A stretch of DNA of 64,000 nucleotides from Strongylocentrotus purpuratus (GCF_000002235.5 NW_022145601.1:7727322-7791321), one strand, 5' to 3'; counted from the first letter of the stretch, positions 39,363 through 52,659 are shown. Translations and numbers: made by a program. Notes: generated from the sequence alone by a model not told the origin.

Positions 39363-39862
39363 NNNNNNNNNNNNNNNNNNNNNNNNNNNNNNNNNNNNNN
39401 NNNNNNNNNNNNNNNNNNNNNNNNNNNNNNNNNNNNNNNNNNNNNNNNNNNNNNNNNNNNNNNNNNNNNNNNNNNNNNNNNNNNNNNNNNNNNNNNNNNN
39501 NNNNNNNNNNNNNNNNNNNNNNNNNNNNNNNNNNNNNNNNNNNNNNNNNNNNNNNNNNNNNNNNNNNNNNNNNNNNNNNNNNNNNNNNNNNNNNNNNNNN
39601 NNNNNNNNNNNNNNNNNNNNNNNNNNNNNNNNNNNNNNNNNNNNNNNNNNNNNNNNNNNNNNNNNNNNNNNNNNNNNNNNNNNNNNNNNNNNNNNNNNNN
39701 NNNNNNNNNNNNNNNNNNNNNNNNNNNNNNNNNNNNNNNNNNNNNNNNNNNNNNNNNNNNNNNNNNNNNNNNNNNNNNNNNNNNNNNNNNNNNNNNNNNN
39801 NNNNNNNNNNNNNNNNNNNNNNNNNNNNNNNNNNNNNNNNNNNNNNNNNNNNNNNNNNNNNN
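39363..39862. other. Assembly gap (500 N)
   Basis: Exactly 500 N bases, probably a placeholder or estimated scaffold gap. Missing exons of the upstream secreted-protein gene could lie here. Confidence 1.
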
Positions 39863-41870
39863 AATCAATACCATGGCCTCTCATGAAAACTCGTGATTAA
39901 ACGACAAAGTTCTCGCTGAGGAATGAGATCAAATGCTGATGAAAAATATTACAGATGGTATTAATGATCATGGCATTGGTAACTGTAACAGGGATGAATG
40001 AAGTTGCATTTTGTGAAAATTGACTGCATGTAATCATAATCATAATCATCATTATCGCAATCAAAGTCAATGAATATGATAGCCCATGAACTTGTAATTA
40101 AATAAGGAAATCTCAATGATGACTGAGATCAATGCTGATTTAAATACTGATCATGGTGCTTATAAATGGCCAGTCACATCACCAAACCAACTCTAAACTC
40201 ACTCCAACTGATGTATAACACTGCCATTATTTGAAGACATTGATGAGAAAAAGATGGAGAGATAAACGCATGTAGTCAAGACAATCGAGATAACAACAAA
40301 TCTTTATGCAATCGTATTTGATCTGCATCATGACTTCCATGAAAACTTTAAAAAGTGATTATAATACCCTAAACTTTAGACAACTACAGGTATAGGGAAG
40401 AAAAAGCCACCCTAATGAAAATGGCTTCATTCCAAGAAAAAAACTAGGTCCAAGTACCCTCCTTGGGTATAACGAAGGGAGACATCCTTTACATGCAGAT
40501 ACTCATTATCAAGGACATTCTAAACAGATTATCCCTGATTCTATCTCAGGGGCAGATTGGTAATCAATAGCATGGCCTGTCATGAATTGGGTTCTTGCTT
40601 CATTAAAAACATGCCAACGTTTCACAGGCCTCCAAATTAAGCGCAATATCTGGAGCTGGTCTCGAGGCTTCAGGGGCATCTTGAACTTGGGTTGTGAAGG
40701 GCAGGGATTAAAAGTTATTAGCTAACCCTTTCCTACAGTAAGCCTAAAATGTCATTGAACATCATACTACCTCATGTAATTTAATAACAAGTTGTTTCTA
40801 TCGGTTTGGCGCAACTTTCTAAGGAATTTATATAACTCCTTTTTTTCTTAATGTATTTCAATATCACTTGTCACATCCACTTACACTGTACACATAGTGC
40901 AAATCTGAAAAATTTAGAAAAGATCACATAATAACAAAGGAGATTACTCAATTGATGAAAGTCTGCATCAATCCAATAGAATAATCTCTATTTGCTTGAC
41001 GTTTTACAATAGGAATCAAACGTATAATGAAAAAGATAGTTGTTTGAATGATTCTGGCCATGGAAGTTCTGACATAAAATGTCCATACCATTACCAAACA
41101 TTCTTGAGTCTACAACATTGCCATTTATAACCATCATTGGTTACATAACTTGGATTATGCATTGGAATTATATGAAGGTAATGTCTACAACATGGCTATA
41201 ATATTATTAGTTAAATAACTTGGATTGTGCATTGGATTCTATGAATTGGATTCATTTGAAGGCACACAGTTGCAGTGAAGATGTGATTCATATATACCTT
41301 ACACATTAATGCAAGTTTGAGTGAAACAACTGTCTGCTGTTGTTGTTGTTGTTCTCAGACACATTATCCAGCAACAATTGCTCTTAGATTAATTTCTAAC
41401 ACCAACAAAACTGCCACTTCAACCCTGTAGTTGTACCAAACACGGGTACTTAACCCTAGCCCTAACCTTACCTTACTTACGACCCAAATGCAACAATAAT
41501 GCTAACACTACATCTTTAATGAAATTAAAGGGCAATCTTTAAAGCAGATTTTGAAATGTTCAGACACTTGACACTTTCAATTATTTGTCAAGTTTTATTT
41601 TCATCAGTTGTTGCGATACACTGGAGATCTTTCAGTACTTATTCCTTTTTATAAATATTGAGATTTCCATAGAAATTCAATACTTGGCAACCTTTTTTAG
41701 AACTCTTCCTTCTGAATCTTTGCACAGCTAATCGCTCTACTCTTCCTTTAATTTATTCCCCCTATGAAGGGTTCACAAAACATATCCCATAAAAATGTAA
41801 AACTTTCACAAATCACTAAATTTTTGCAATTAAAATAGTTTCTTGCCAGGAAAATGACATTATTTAACCC
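39863..41870. other. No feature recognised
   Basis: AT-rich sequence of 2 kb with no coding, tRNA or terminal-repeat signal that I can support. A phrase near 41,160 (TTGGATTATGCATTGGA) is repeated near 41,221, showing a local ~60-bp duplication. Confidence 0.5.
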
Positions 41871-41877
41871 CCTGCAC

Positions 41878-42064
41878 TAGTTTGGCCAGGAGGGATTATA
41901 CCTCCCTGCATGGTCACTGACAGGTGGTTATCTCATCAAATCAGCTCTCAATTAACATAAGAAAAAGGGGATCATGGGGGACCAATGGTCACCGATTAAG
42001 CATTGTTTGCTATATAGAGGGCGCAAGTACATGTAGCTATAAGTACATGTAGTACATAGGGGCT
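41878..42064 (+). mobile_element. TTAA-flanked MITE, family C, copy 2
   Basis: The core GGGGATCATGGGGGACCAAT and the right end TACATAGGGGCT match family C, with TTAA at 41,874-41,877 and 42,065-42,068. TACATGTAG is duplicated locally near the right end. Confidence 0.82.
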
Positions 42065-42447
42065 TTAAATGTAAGTCTCTAGCCCAGGGTAGACTACAAA
42101 CATGCAGTTGCTACAGCAATCGGTTCATAGTACAGAGGTCAGAAACTCCCCTTAGTATGTATACTTCATGCTGGACTTTGTTCGATATCAATATTAAACA
42201 AATATCGTTTCCATCCACCTGCATTGATCCCAATAAAACAAGAGTAAAATAGGATTTTACTTTTTACTGTAGCAGGAAAAGTAGGACTATGAATAAGAAA
42301 TTTTAAAAAGCCAAATCATGCAGGATAAGATTTTTAAAGAGTACAGTTAACTAATAAAATCTAGATTTAATGCCTTAAAAGATGGGAGTTGTTGCTACCT
42401 TGTTTGGCGTTCAACAATAAGGGATAGAGCAACGTCGATCTGGCGCT

Positions 42448-42531
42448 GCTCAGTGGCTGCCAGGCTCACGATCAATTGGGCAAAAAGAATTTCCGTTTCG
42501 GTTTAATAAAATTTGGAGTTTACTATTAGGC

Positions 42532-42607
<76 letters not shown>
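42448..42607 (+). repeat. SINE body (5'-truncated) with long ATT microsatellite
   Basis: AGTGGCTGCCAGGCTCACGA and CAATTGGGCAA match the SINE body at 88-118. The tRNA head is absent. The ATT tail runs about 25 units (42,530-42,606). Confidence 0.85.
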
Positions 42608-42800
42608 TATTATAATAATACTAATAATCTGCTTTTATATAGTGCCCAATACATCCATACAATGATGTGCCTAAGCGTTTACAGATATATTATCACCCCG
42701 ATTATCGGATTCAGGCTTACCCACACACAATTGTTTGCACATTTTCCACTCCCTGGGGAACATTTGTGTACGCACACATGTATAACTATATACATGTACT
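42608..42800. repeat. Second retroelement 3' end at the ATT tract
   Basis: TTTTATATAGTGCCC, CCATACAATGATGTGCC and TAAGCGTTTACAG adjoin the ATT run from the other side, similar in kind to 7385-7440. Two retroelement ends therefore appear to share one microsatellite. Confidence 0.45.
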
Positions 42801-43650
42801 ATATCAATCAAATAATCACAACAAAAAAAATTTATTACTGAAATCTTTACAGGACCTTTACAGAAAGACCAATGTGAAAAACAGCTTTGGCTGATATTAA
42901 ATGTATAAGTATTTTTAAATGAAAAATAAATGACTACTACTGCCTTTCTTGAAGATTTTTTTTTAAATAACAAACATGCACAAATAAAATGTGTTTCTTA
43001 ATCAAGATACACTGTTCATTTTGGAACATTTTAATACAAGCTACAACAAAGCAATTTCAGGCTTTACAGTTTATAGGTTTTTTTTCACTGTCTTTTCACA
43101 AATGTCAGATGATAAATACTTCTTTGTCTGTGTAAAAATAAGACAAAGGTGAATTTCCTATATTTTACGCCAACTTGCTCATTAAAAAATACTGTTCAGT
43201 ACATTGTCAAACTTGCAACAGAAAATGTCCCCATTTTTCCTCAAAATCCTGAATTTCAGCAGACCGTGTGGAGGCAATTGAACTCCTATTCCCTTCGATT
43301 CGAGCATAATATTTTAACATTCAAGATACACAGTGCTATGGGTGGTTTTGCTACTAGAGGTATGGTAATATATATAGCTCTAAAAGAGCCTCCCATTTTG
43401 CCTCAAAGTAGCCCGCATATTCTTTCTCTTTCAGGGCATGTGCACGAATAATGTTCTCCTACTAATGGACAAATTTCAAAAAGATGAAAAGTACCCCTGA
43501 AGAAAAATGTTTCTTGAGGGTTGCTATATCCCACTACATTTCATATCTTTAATCTCTGTTAACAATTCCTTCAATTTAAAATATGCAGTGAATTTCACCT
43601 TGGGCTACTTCTAGATGTATAATGCCATGTAAACTACGGTACCAAATAAG
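42800..43650. other. No feature recognised
   Basis: A 100-codon plus frame at 43,149-43,451 is not recognisable. No other signal is supported. Confidence 0.45.
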
Positions 43651-43672
43651 CTGCAAGCAACAGTCGTCGCTA

Positions 43673-43836
43673 GTTGCTTAGCAACTGAGCAACCACTGGC
43701 AAACACGGCGAAAAAACTAAATCGAACAATCCACCTCTGTAGTGTGGTTTTTGGAAAACGCTGGCAGATAGTCCACCAATATTTTCAGTGTAAGAGCCTC
43801 GCTCTCGTAAAAGATTCTGTTTTTTGGTCACGTGAC
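43673..43836. promoter_or_regulatory. Candidate regulatory stretch (X-box and CACGTG)
   Basis: GTTGCTTAGCAAC (43,673-43,685) is a perfect inverted repeat with one spacer base, like an RFX X-box. GTCACGTGAC (43,827-43,836) is a perfect 10-bp E-box palindrome. The interval is richer in CpG than its surroundings. No adjacent gene was recognised. Confidence 0.3.
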
Positions 43837-44204
43837 TCTGATCACATGCAGAGCAGCTACAAGTCGTGCATGCACGCTACTCAACAAAAAATTGGAATTA
43901 GCAAACACCAACGTTTTTAAATTTGTTTTTTTTTAGTTGTGTAAATGGCAGTCAATTTTTCAGAATAGTGTTTGGGATGTGTTAATGGGACTATAGAAGA
44001 CAGATGTGAAAAGAAGTATGTTTAGACAGACAACAAGCTTCTCGTATTATTGCAAGCAATGTAAACACTCACTTGGCTATCGTTCCACACACGAAAGAGT
44101 TTTCAAAACATTGTCTGTTGCTTTTAGCACCAAATTACAGAGTTTTGTCTGTTCAAGAAGTTACTAACTTCTTGGTCTGTTTCAAAAGCATCACTACAGA
44201 CTTT

Positions 44205-44315
44205 CTCGCTCCCTCTCTCTCTCTCTCTTCCTTTCTCTCTCTCTTCCTCTCTCTCTCTTCCTCTCTCTCTCTCTCTCTTTTTCTCTCTATTTCTCTCTTG
44301 CTTGCTCACTTTCCC
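44205..44315. repeat. CT-rich microsatellite
   Basis: CT and TTCCT units run for about 110 bases. The open frames here are low-complexity. Confidence 0.93.
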
Positions 44316-44762
44316 TCTACCTGATTGCCGATTTATTTTTTTCAACCCTCACATTTTCCTTTTTCTTAACTGTCCTCTCTTAACTGCCACTTCCCACAAC
44401 CCTCTGAAATAACTATTTCTTCTAAGTACCGGTATGTTTTTATTCAGTTTTCCGTTAGCAAGTAGGTGAACATTCATTTCAAACCATGACACAGCAGAAA
44501 AGAGAGCTACATGCCAGGGGCTAATGCATGTAGATTGATGCTACAACCATTTCTAAATAAACATGACATTCTAAACATTTCTGTTTCCTCTACATACCGG
44601 TAGGCATGCCCTCAAAGGTTTTCTCTGGATCACATTATCACTCTTACATCATCAGGTGAGAGCCATAAGGGCTTTAATTCTCAATTTAATAGAGACATTA
44701 ATGTCCTTTTTGGCTCTCACTCTCAACAGCTGGCATGGAGGCCTACTTCATTCTCTATTTAA

Positions 44763-44951
44763 AGGCCATCTGTACTAGTTTGGCTAGGAGGAATTAGACC
44801 ACCCAGGGTGGTCACTGACATGTGGCTATCTAATCAACTCAGCTCTCAATTAACATAAGAAAAAGAGGATCATGGGGGACCAATTGGTCACCGATTAGGC
44901 ATTGTTTTCTATATAGGGGGAGCAAGTAGCTACAAATAGTACAGTGGGGCT
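44763..44951 (+). mobile_element. TTAA-flanked MITE, family C, copy 3
   Basis: It runs AGGCCATCTGTACTAGTTTG to ACAGTGGGGCT with TTAA at both borders. It is close to copy 1. Confidence 0.87.
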
Positions 44952-45263
44952 TTAAATAATGAAACCCTTTCTAAGGAGAGGTGAATCTGTCTCATTTCGT
45001 GGGGGGGGGGGGGGGGGGGGGAAAGAGGGCAGTGAACACTTTTACCCCTCAAATAACCCCTCAACAGATAATCAGGAAGTTACCGTGCAAACTGCCCTCC
45101 GAACTCGGCACGTGCGATCAATTATTGAATGCGTGGAGCGAGCGAGGGTGCAGCCAGGGAGACAGGCTGGCCAGAGAAGATGGGTTCTTGGCCGGATACA
45201 CGTCACGCAGATCAACACGCCCGGGGTGGGAGAGGATCGGCTTTCGGCAGAGCGTTGTCTTAC

Positions 45264-45350
45264 CATCACGCGATCCCTGCGCTTCTTTTTGATCAGCTCT
45301 GTGATGTGCGCGACGACGAGATGATGTAAACAATTTGAGAGACTGCCCAT
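45264..45350 (-). CDS. Candidate first coding exon, uncertain
   Basis: On the minus strand an ATG at 45,350 opens 29 codons that end exactly at a donor-like ATG|GTAAGA. They encode MGSLSNCLHHLVVAHITELI then KKKRRDRVM. The basic tail loosely recalls the basic region of bHLH repressors, but no helix-loop-helix exon was found. The surrounding 45,060-45,345 is unusually CpG-rich for this window and contains a CACGTG (45,109-45,114). It could equally be a CpG-rich promoter or noncoding exon. Confidence 0.2.
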
Positions 45351-45602
45351 CCCGGTTTCACATTCCCAACATAAGAATCGGGTGCATTTCTATTGTGAAC
45401 AATGGTCACCAGTCAACTCTAAGCCCAGCCAAGGAATCGGCAGTTAATAACATTCTTCTCATCTCTGTTGATAAAATTCCACCCAAGAACTGCTGGAATT
45501 AATTGACGGTACTCAAGAACTAGCAACATTTCACAAACAATGGGATGGCCAATAGAAATAGTTCTACAACTCATGCTTTGGTGACAATTTTTCCACAGTT
45601 AA

Positions 45603-46006
45603 AGATGAAGTTGAGTTCTGGTCATGCGATTGCATTGTGAAAGAAATGGGTGTGAAACCGACCAGAAAAGGTTGATCGTCTAGCATATAAGAATTTGTGT
45701 GTATTGCAAGGTTCTGGAATCATCAAAATGATAAGAAATTTGGCCAAGTCTTGGTAAAGTTACAAACACTGTACACAGAAAGATGTATATGGGACTACAC
45801 GAACACGTGGCGTAAAAAGCCAGCCCCCCCCCCCCCCCCCCCCCCCGATTTTTACGATGTTACATGCATATCTAGAATATGAAGGCATTTGAAGAGCCAT
45901 GCTTTTCAGGGAACATGTATTATCTGATGCTCTTCCACACTTGCATAATAAGAATGATAACGCTCACAAATTATTTTTCACCTCTTCCCAGAACTCAACC
46001 TTCTCT
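45603..46006. mobile_element. TTAA-flanked MITE, family A
   Basis: It runs AGATGAAGTTGAGTTCTGG to CCAGAACTCAACCTTCTCT, with TTAA at 45,599-45,602 and 46,007-46,010. It contains a run of about 22 C near 45,826-45,847, in the middle of the conserved element. Confidence 0.87.
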
Positions 46007-46009
46007 TTA

Positions 46010-46464
46010 AATTGCCTACAGTACACTAAAGGAATTCCCAATTTTTTTCAATCATGACAAATAAATATATGCCTAATCTTTATCCTCATTCTTAACCTTT
46101 TGCAATCCTTCGGATAAGCCTACATGATTGTGTTCGATAAAATAGTCCCCAGAGGAAATGTTGCTGTAACAAATATCAGGTCATCTTTGAATTCTCACCA
46201 TTTATGTTCTGACAGATGAATCCTGTTTCCCTGTCAACATGGAGAAAGAGATCCAATGCAGATTCAATACACATCTAATTCTGTCACATTTATCTAAAAA
46301 ATAGGGCGGGAGAGAGAGGAGGCAAGATTCCCTAAGAGCATCGGGTTGGTGATGAGATCACAATTTTTGTGCAAAATGTTCAACTATTATATCATCTGTT
46401 AGAGCAAGAAGGGAGTTAACTTTGTGTGAAAGAAGGTAATAATGTCTGTCAGACTTGACACTCC
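46010..46464. other. No feature recognised
   Basis: No supported gene or repeat is seen here. The same holds for 46,732-47,230. Confidence 0.45.
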
Positions 46465-46731
46465 AGGGGGGTGTTTCAGAGAGCCATTTGTAGCCTTAAA
46501 ATAAAATATATTCAAAAGCGAAAATTCAATTATTTTAGAATTTTTATAAATTCCACATCAAGAACATGAAATCTCCTTGATAATAGAAAATATGACTGAT
46601 TTGAATCAACGTTTTATGTCTTTTAAAATAACTTTGACCAAATATTTTCATAGATGCTAACGGCTTTCCATAATTTTTAAGTCTAACTTAGGGATAAGTT
46701 CAACTTAGGATCTTTGTGAAACACCCCCCTG
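46465..46731. mobile_element. MITE, family E, copy 3
   Basis: The ends GGGGGGTGTTTCA and CTTTGTGAAACACCCCCC are inverted. The left arm is shorter than in the other copies. The interior matches copy 1 (TAAATTCCACATCAAGAACA). Confidence 0.85.
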
Positions 46732-47234
46732 GTCAATTAAGGCGTTTCACAACTGTGATGCCCTTCTGGCTTCAGAAAGATAATATGTACACAAAGTGTG
46801 TAAATTGACACCACAACGATAGTAAAGTACCATATATTTTACAAAAACAAGGCCATTACCATATTATGGGCAAGCACTCCTTGCATAGAATCTGGATGGC
46901 AAAGAATAATGAGAGGCAGCTGAACAAATTACCATGGCAACCTAACCGTATTACAGAGCACTTCAAATGAACAAGATTTACTCATAAAGAGCAAAAGGCA
47001 CTGCCAAGTTTAATGCAGCCTGCCGGTGTGTAGCCTATGACATTTAGCTACATGTATGTTGTTCAGTATTCTGGGTGATCTGAAATCAGACATCTTTTGA
47101 TTTATTCCGATTGTGAGTATATATTCCTTCGGCGAGAATAACAAGAAAGGCTGTTTCCAGTCCCTTAAAAAAAGAAAATATGGAGTGAGGTTTTTTTTTT
47201 TACACTACATGGTTGATTATTCACTTACTTTTAA

Positions 47235-47422
47235 AGGCCCACTATACTACTTGTAGCTACTTGCTCCCTCTATATAGAAAACAATGTCTAATTGGTGACC
47301 AGTTGTCCCCCATGATCCTCTTTTTCTTATGTTAATTGAGAGCTGAGTTGATGAGATAGCCACCTGTCAGTGACTTCCCTGAGTGGTCTAATCCCTCCTA
47401 GCCAAACTAGTACAGACAGCCT
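47235..47422 (-). mobile_element. TTAA-flanked MITE, family C, copy 4 (reverse)
   Basis: AGGCCCACTATACTACTTG to GTACAGACAGCCT, TTAA-bordered, is in reverse orientation to copies 1-3. Confidence 0.87.
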
Positions 47423-47863
47423 TTAAGTGTATATGTTCAAAGCCAGAAAGCTGTTGGTTCTAAGACTGAGTTAAAGTCTTTCTGAGTCGCATACTCAGCA
47501 GACAACATCAAATTAAGTACATGTATGTACATGTATACACGTAGGGCAGGAAAATCAAGCCCAGTCGTAAAAAGTTATAAATCAATTACCAGAATCATGA
47601 ACTTAATTATCCATGATGTGATTTCTTTAATTGCGATTGATCAAAAACATAGGAGGAAAACGTTTGTTGTACGCTTCAAAATCCAATCCTACAATGTGAT
47701 TCTACATGTACTCCAGCGACGAATGCTCTGCGGTCAACTGTTAAGGAGTCGGTGAAGGACTAACCTCAACCCTACATGTAGACCTAGCACTTTACCTAAC
47801 CCTAAACCAAACCCAGGCGCAAACCAAACCCTGACCACTTCATTATGAATTAAAGAGTATTAA

Positions 47864-48115
47864 AGAGAAGATTGAGTTCTGGGAAGAGGTGGAATACAAT
47901 TTGTGAGCGTTATCATTGTTCCCTGAAAAGCATCGCTCTTCAAATGCCTTAATATTATAAAAATTGGGACAGATTTTTACGCCATATGTCCGTGTAGTCC
48001 CATATACATGTACATCTTTCTGTGTACAGTGCTTGCAACTTTACCAAGACTGGGCCAAATTTTTTATCATTTTGATGATTCAAGAACCTTGCAGTACACA
48101 CCAATACTTATATCT
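47864..48115. mobile_element. TTAA-flanked MITE, family A, shortened copy
   Basis: It starts AGAGAAGATTGAGTTCTGGG after TTAA and matches family A through CACACCAATACTTA. It then jumps to TATCTTTAA, so the right arm is mostly missing. Confidence 0.78.
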
Positions 48116-48222
48116 TTAAAGAGAAGATGGTGTTATCTGACAAAGGTGAAAAACAAACAAAAAGTCCTCTAAAATTGAAGACGCAATTAGCAGGCTGCGT
48201 TATTGCTGCAGTTGAAATAATA

Positions 48223-48334
48223 GGGACTTTTAGATTTGCACAACGACAACGTGGATTGCTACGATCGACGTCCTTTTAATGCACTGCCTCGAATGGACGT
48301 CACACGTATCAGTCAATGCAAATCTAAAAGTCCC
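48223..48334. mobile_element. Small TA-flanked MITE
   Basis: The 18-bp perfect inverted ends GGGACTTTTAGATTTGCA and TGCAAATCTAAAAGTCCC are flanked by TA. It is about 112 bp and of Tc1/mariner type by its target duplication. Confidence 0.82.
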
Positions 48335-48659
48335 TACTAGCTCAATAGATTATCCGCATCTTCTTGGTAAAGTGAAATAGCCAGCCATTCGGCAACCAAC
48401 AGGACTGATAATAAATGCATAAATCTTTGTTCAATGCCATGTTACAATTCTAATTCACCTGTTACAAATAATTGTATTTCAATAGTTGAATTGCATAAAC
48501 TAATTGTTGCTGGTAGGACAAACGCTATGGCTTGTCCTCGGAATGTAAGCGATAGCATTCTGACTACAGAAATACAAGTATTTGTAATAGGTGAATGAAA
48601 TAATTTCTAACACAACAAATATTTAAGCATTACATTTTATTAAATTATGAAAATGGTAT

Positions 48660-48992
48660 ATTGAGAGCTTTCTCATTCTGTAATGACAGCTTGGAAGAAC
48701 GTCATGGTAAAGTGCCCTCATATTTCGAGATATAGCAAGAAATTGCTGAAGTGTTTGGACCAAACAATCGTGCCACATGTGTGTTGCTCCTTATATCCAT
48801 TTCTGTGTAGAGTGCATGGCTTTTAGCAAGATTGAGTCTATTTCTGATCAATTTGACAAAATCCAAGACCATACAGTGTACACCAGTTTTATTACATAAT
48901 CAACCTTTCGCAAATGCTTCGAGACAGATGAAGTTCTCTCTCAAATGTCTCAATGTTTTTCTTTATAAGAGCTCAACTTTATCTTTGAAACA
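48660..48992. mobile_element. Degenerate relative of MITE family A
   Basis: TTCTGTGTAGAGTGCATGG, TTTTAGCAAGATTGAGTC, ACAGTGTACACCAG and the end GAGCTCAACTTTATCTTTGA follow the order of family A but with many changes. It is an older subfamily. Confidence 0.55.
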
Positions 48993-49024
48993 CATAGCAA
49001 ATAATACACAGTATTACACAGAGT

Positions 49025-51725
49025 AACTGCTCCACTCTCTTGAATACTATTTGTCACTTTCTTGAGAGTGGTATACATGTACATGTACACAAACTAAGTG
49101 ACTATTAAGTGCATTCTCAAGTCAAAATTGAATTAAATATTAAATATTTGTATATACATAACATTGCATGTCTATTCACTACGTTGCATACACACAATGT
49201 GCATGAGCCTCAGGCCAGAGCCGCCAGACACAGCTTTGCATTATTCATGCGGAAATATCGCAAAAACAAACATCTGGATTTCTTTCACTGCCTTCGATCA
49301 TCATATCAGAGATCACAGATCAGTCTCATAACTGAACATTCATGATGCTTTTTAGTGATAAGCTACTAAGAAAAGCATCAGACCCTTCCCATTGCAATAC
49401 ATGGGTGTTATAATGAGACAATGTGTTTGTACAAGAGTGACTAAAGTCCTCTACTTGGCAAACAGGTTTTGTTTACATAACTGTATGATCGTCGAAGCAC
49501 ATGATGACATGACTAACTCAGTAAACAAAGAAGAAATATTACAACAGACGAAGAGAAAAGCCTAGATTCAATCATTCAGATATCTGATTATCCATATAAA
49601 GACAAATAACACACAGACATTATGGAGATCAGATGATGGATTGATGATATTCAGTCATGTAGGCCTTACATGTACACGTTAAGTCAAGACTTCACAAGTG
49701 ACAACCTTTCTATACAGGCCACCTGTCTATTCTGGTTATCTATCTTGTATCACACAAAGAAGAAATACATGCAGTGGTCACCTACATGTAGACATGTACG
49801 TCAATGCAATAGAAGAAAAAAATATGTTGTAGAACCTGTCTAGAAAGCCCACCTATCTACAGCAACCACTTTTTCTTTTCCCCTGTGGCTGCAATAGACA
49901 GGTTTGATGTCTGTACAGAATACCAGAATAGGTGTATTTTATTTCCAGACATTTAATTTTCGACATGATGTGTTAAAATCTAAATGCAATGATAAGCAAA
50001 TTTATTTTTAAAGACCACTTGCCTACAGCGGCAATTGTCCATTTTTCCTTCGATGGCCTTAATATACAGGTATAATTGTAGATGATGGCCTATACTGTAC
50101 AACGTTATTTTTAGATATTATGTGGTTAAATAATGAGGAAATGCACAAAAACGACAATATCCTGATTATGTGGTTATCTGAGTCACAATAGAATGATGTA
50201 TTGCTTGTCATGATTGATACCATGATTCTTTTGAAATCTGAGAATCATGCAAATCATTTGTAAATTGCAAATTTCATTCTAAAAAATGATTACCGGTAAT
50301 TTCTGTGCATGTTCTGTTTATTATGATTAATTTGTAAAAATATTTCCTTAGTTTATTAATAATGGAATTCTGGGGTGGTTTTACTTTTATGAAAAATTTG
50401 TTTATCATTTAATGAGAGGCTTTCTAATTGTTATAACTTTAATAATTTGCAGGAAAATAAATTGTTATTGATACTTGTGAGCAACAATATCTGCATATCA
50501 TCTCTTCAGAACCAGAAGGACATTGAGTCTGTGTAACAGTGTATGAGTTAACATCCTTCTGGCTCCAAACATACCCTATTTGCAAATGTTATTCTCACGT
50601 TACCTGACCAAATTTTTTTAATTATTCGCATTTGTAATTACAATCAATTGACCTCTAACTAAAGGGAAAATGAATACTATTGAAAGGTCCCTGCATTTTT
50701 CATGTCCAAGTCCAAATTTTTTTATCTCAAAAGTACTGATTACATGTGCATGATTATGACTGTGTAAATTTGATAGCGTTATTATACGGCTTGTAAAAGA
50801 GGAAGTATCAAGGATAATCATTCATACTTCCAAATGTCATGCTAATGACCAACGTATCATTATTAGCAAACAATTTTACAAAGTAATTCATAATCAACAC
50901 AATTGATATTGATGGCTTACATGTATGCTCATACTACTGGTACATGTTTATGTATAGGTTCTGACAAGAGATTCGATAGATGGTTAAAGCTGCTGTTTAA
51001 TCTCAGAGTCAGAAACTAATAATGCTTATTATCTTTTTTAAATTAAATTTCCTGAAATTTCAAAATTTAGACTTTCATTTCATAAATATAAAATCAAGTT
51101 GATTGGAACCCCCGCACCCTTCAAAAAGGGATTTTTATTGAGTTGGATGACACTATTTAACAAGAAATCAACAGCGATTCTAGTGATTATCCTGGTATAT
51201 CGACTGGCATTCATACAGTGTAAGCCTAATTTACTGTTAATTTAGACAGCCAATCATCGCTCGTATATTCGCATCTTGTTCCTTTTAGTTTCCGTTTATA
51301 TTGATCGATTTGGGCTTTCTGTTTCATTCTTGTGGTTTACTCTGATGAGAGCAAGTTGAAAAGCTTAAGTATGGCCCTTTTTAACGCTATTCTCTGATTT
51401 TGTAGTACTTACCAATCATCTTTTCAGAAATCAACACATTAACTTCGTCATATACTGAAGAAGAAGTCATATATTCAAACAGTCAAATAGTGATATGTAT
51501 GAATATGAAAGAGTTACATTGTATAAAATATATGACAAGACTGCAAATCACAATAATAACAATGAATGCATGATAACTGAATCTGTATCTGTTCTGATCC
51601 TACTAGTCCTGACATACTCAAAAGGGATATATTGTTGACCAACAAGAACGTTAACATTCAAGAGAGTGTTTATTGCATTGATTTAGTACACTTTGCAGTC
51701 GTAGGGAGGAACTACAAGTTATAAT
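49025..51725. other. No gene recognised in 2.7 kb
   Basis: AT-rich sequence with several ACATGTA words and no supported exons, RNA genes or terminal repeats. Short frames here have no family features. Confidence 0.5.
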
Positions 51726-51727
51726 TA

Positions 51728-52124
51728 TTATCCCTTTAATTTAAAGCAATAAAGGCTAGGCTTTAACAAAATAACAAAATTACAATGAACATGTTGAATG
51801 AATACATTCCATCCATCTCTCTTGTCCACTCTAAACCAAACTTGGCTCACTCTCACTCCTAACCATGCACACAACTGGCCAACATGAAACTGGTCATAAA
51901 TTATCATGAAGAAATGAGCTTTCACCATGGCCATGCCATGTAGTATTATGAAGAATTGTTGGAAAGACGATGCAAGCTCTAGCGAGATAGGGGATACTGA
52001 CAACGCACACACCCAGCGTGAGCCCGCGGATGACCCACCCACTACCCGTACCAAACCCGTCAGAAAAAACAACAAATGTAATACTGATTTCCCACAAAAT
52101 ATCGCATATAATTTACCTGATTAA
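51728..52124. other. Open frames on both strands, unassigned
   Basis: Plus 51,927-52,124 reads MAMPCSIMKNCWKDDASSSE onward, a hydrophilic 65 residues. Minus 51,728-52,075 has 115 codons. Base composition rises in GC near 51,965-52,070. I recognise neither product, and neither has convincing splice context. A single exon of an unknown gene remains possible. Confidence 0.2.
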
Positions 52125-52659
52125 CGATGACTTCCTCAAAATTACTCTTCTCGAAACAGTTTCACAAGTCTGGTAGTGATTCAATCTAGGAAACCGCATT
52201 GAACATCAATTTAGCGTCAAGGTGTTTCTTCAAGCAGTGTTGAATTGTCCACTTGAACACATTTGCGTGTGTGTAAAATCAATGGCCAGAGCCAGCCCAT
52301 TCAATTCAATCGATTGATGTATGCAGAAAGATAATACAGATACAAGCTGTTTAATTTTCAGAGGTTTTTTTAGCTTTTAGTTTTACATAAAATCAAATCA
52401 AATAATTTTCTTTATAGTAAACAACATTTTTTTTATAATTCTTTTGCGCGATATCTGGAATCATCATGATTATACGCAGAAAATTATAAATATGGAAAGT
52501 CTGATAAATTATATAATTTCCCAGATGCGAGACTAGTTTAAGAAAGTCTCGAGATGATGAAAATATGATTCTGGGGTTTCGGGAAGGGGTGGGTGATAAT
52601 GTCGTGAAGATTGGGGGGGGGGGTTATTATTTACCTATTCATTTTTCTTCTTCATATTT

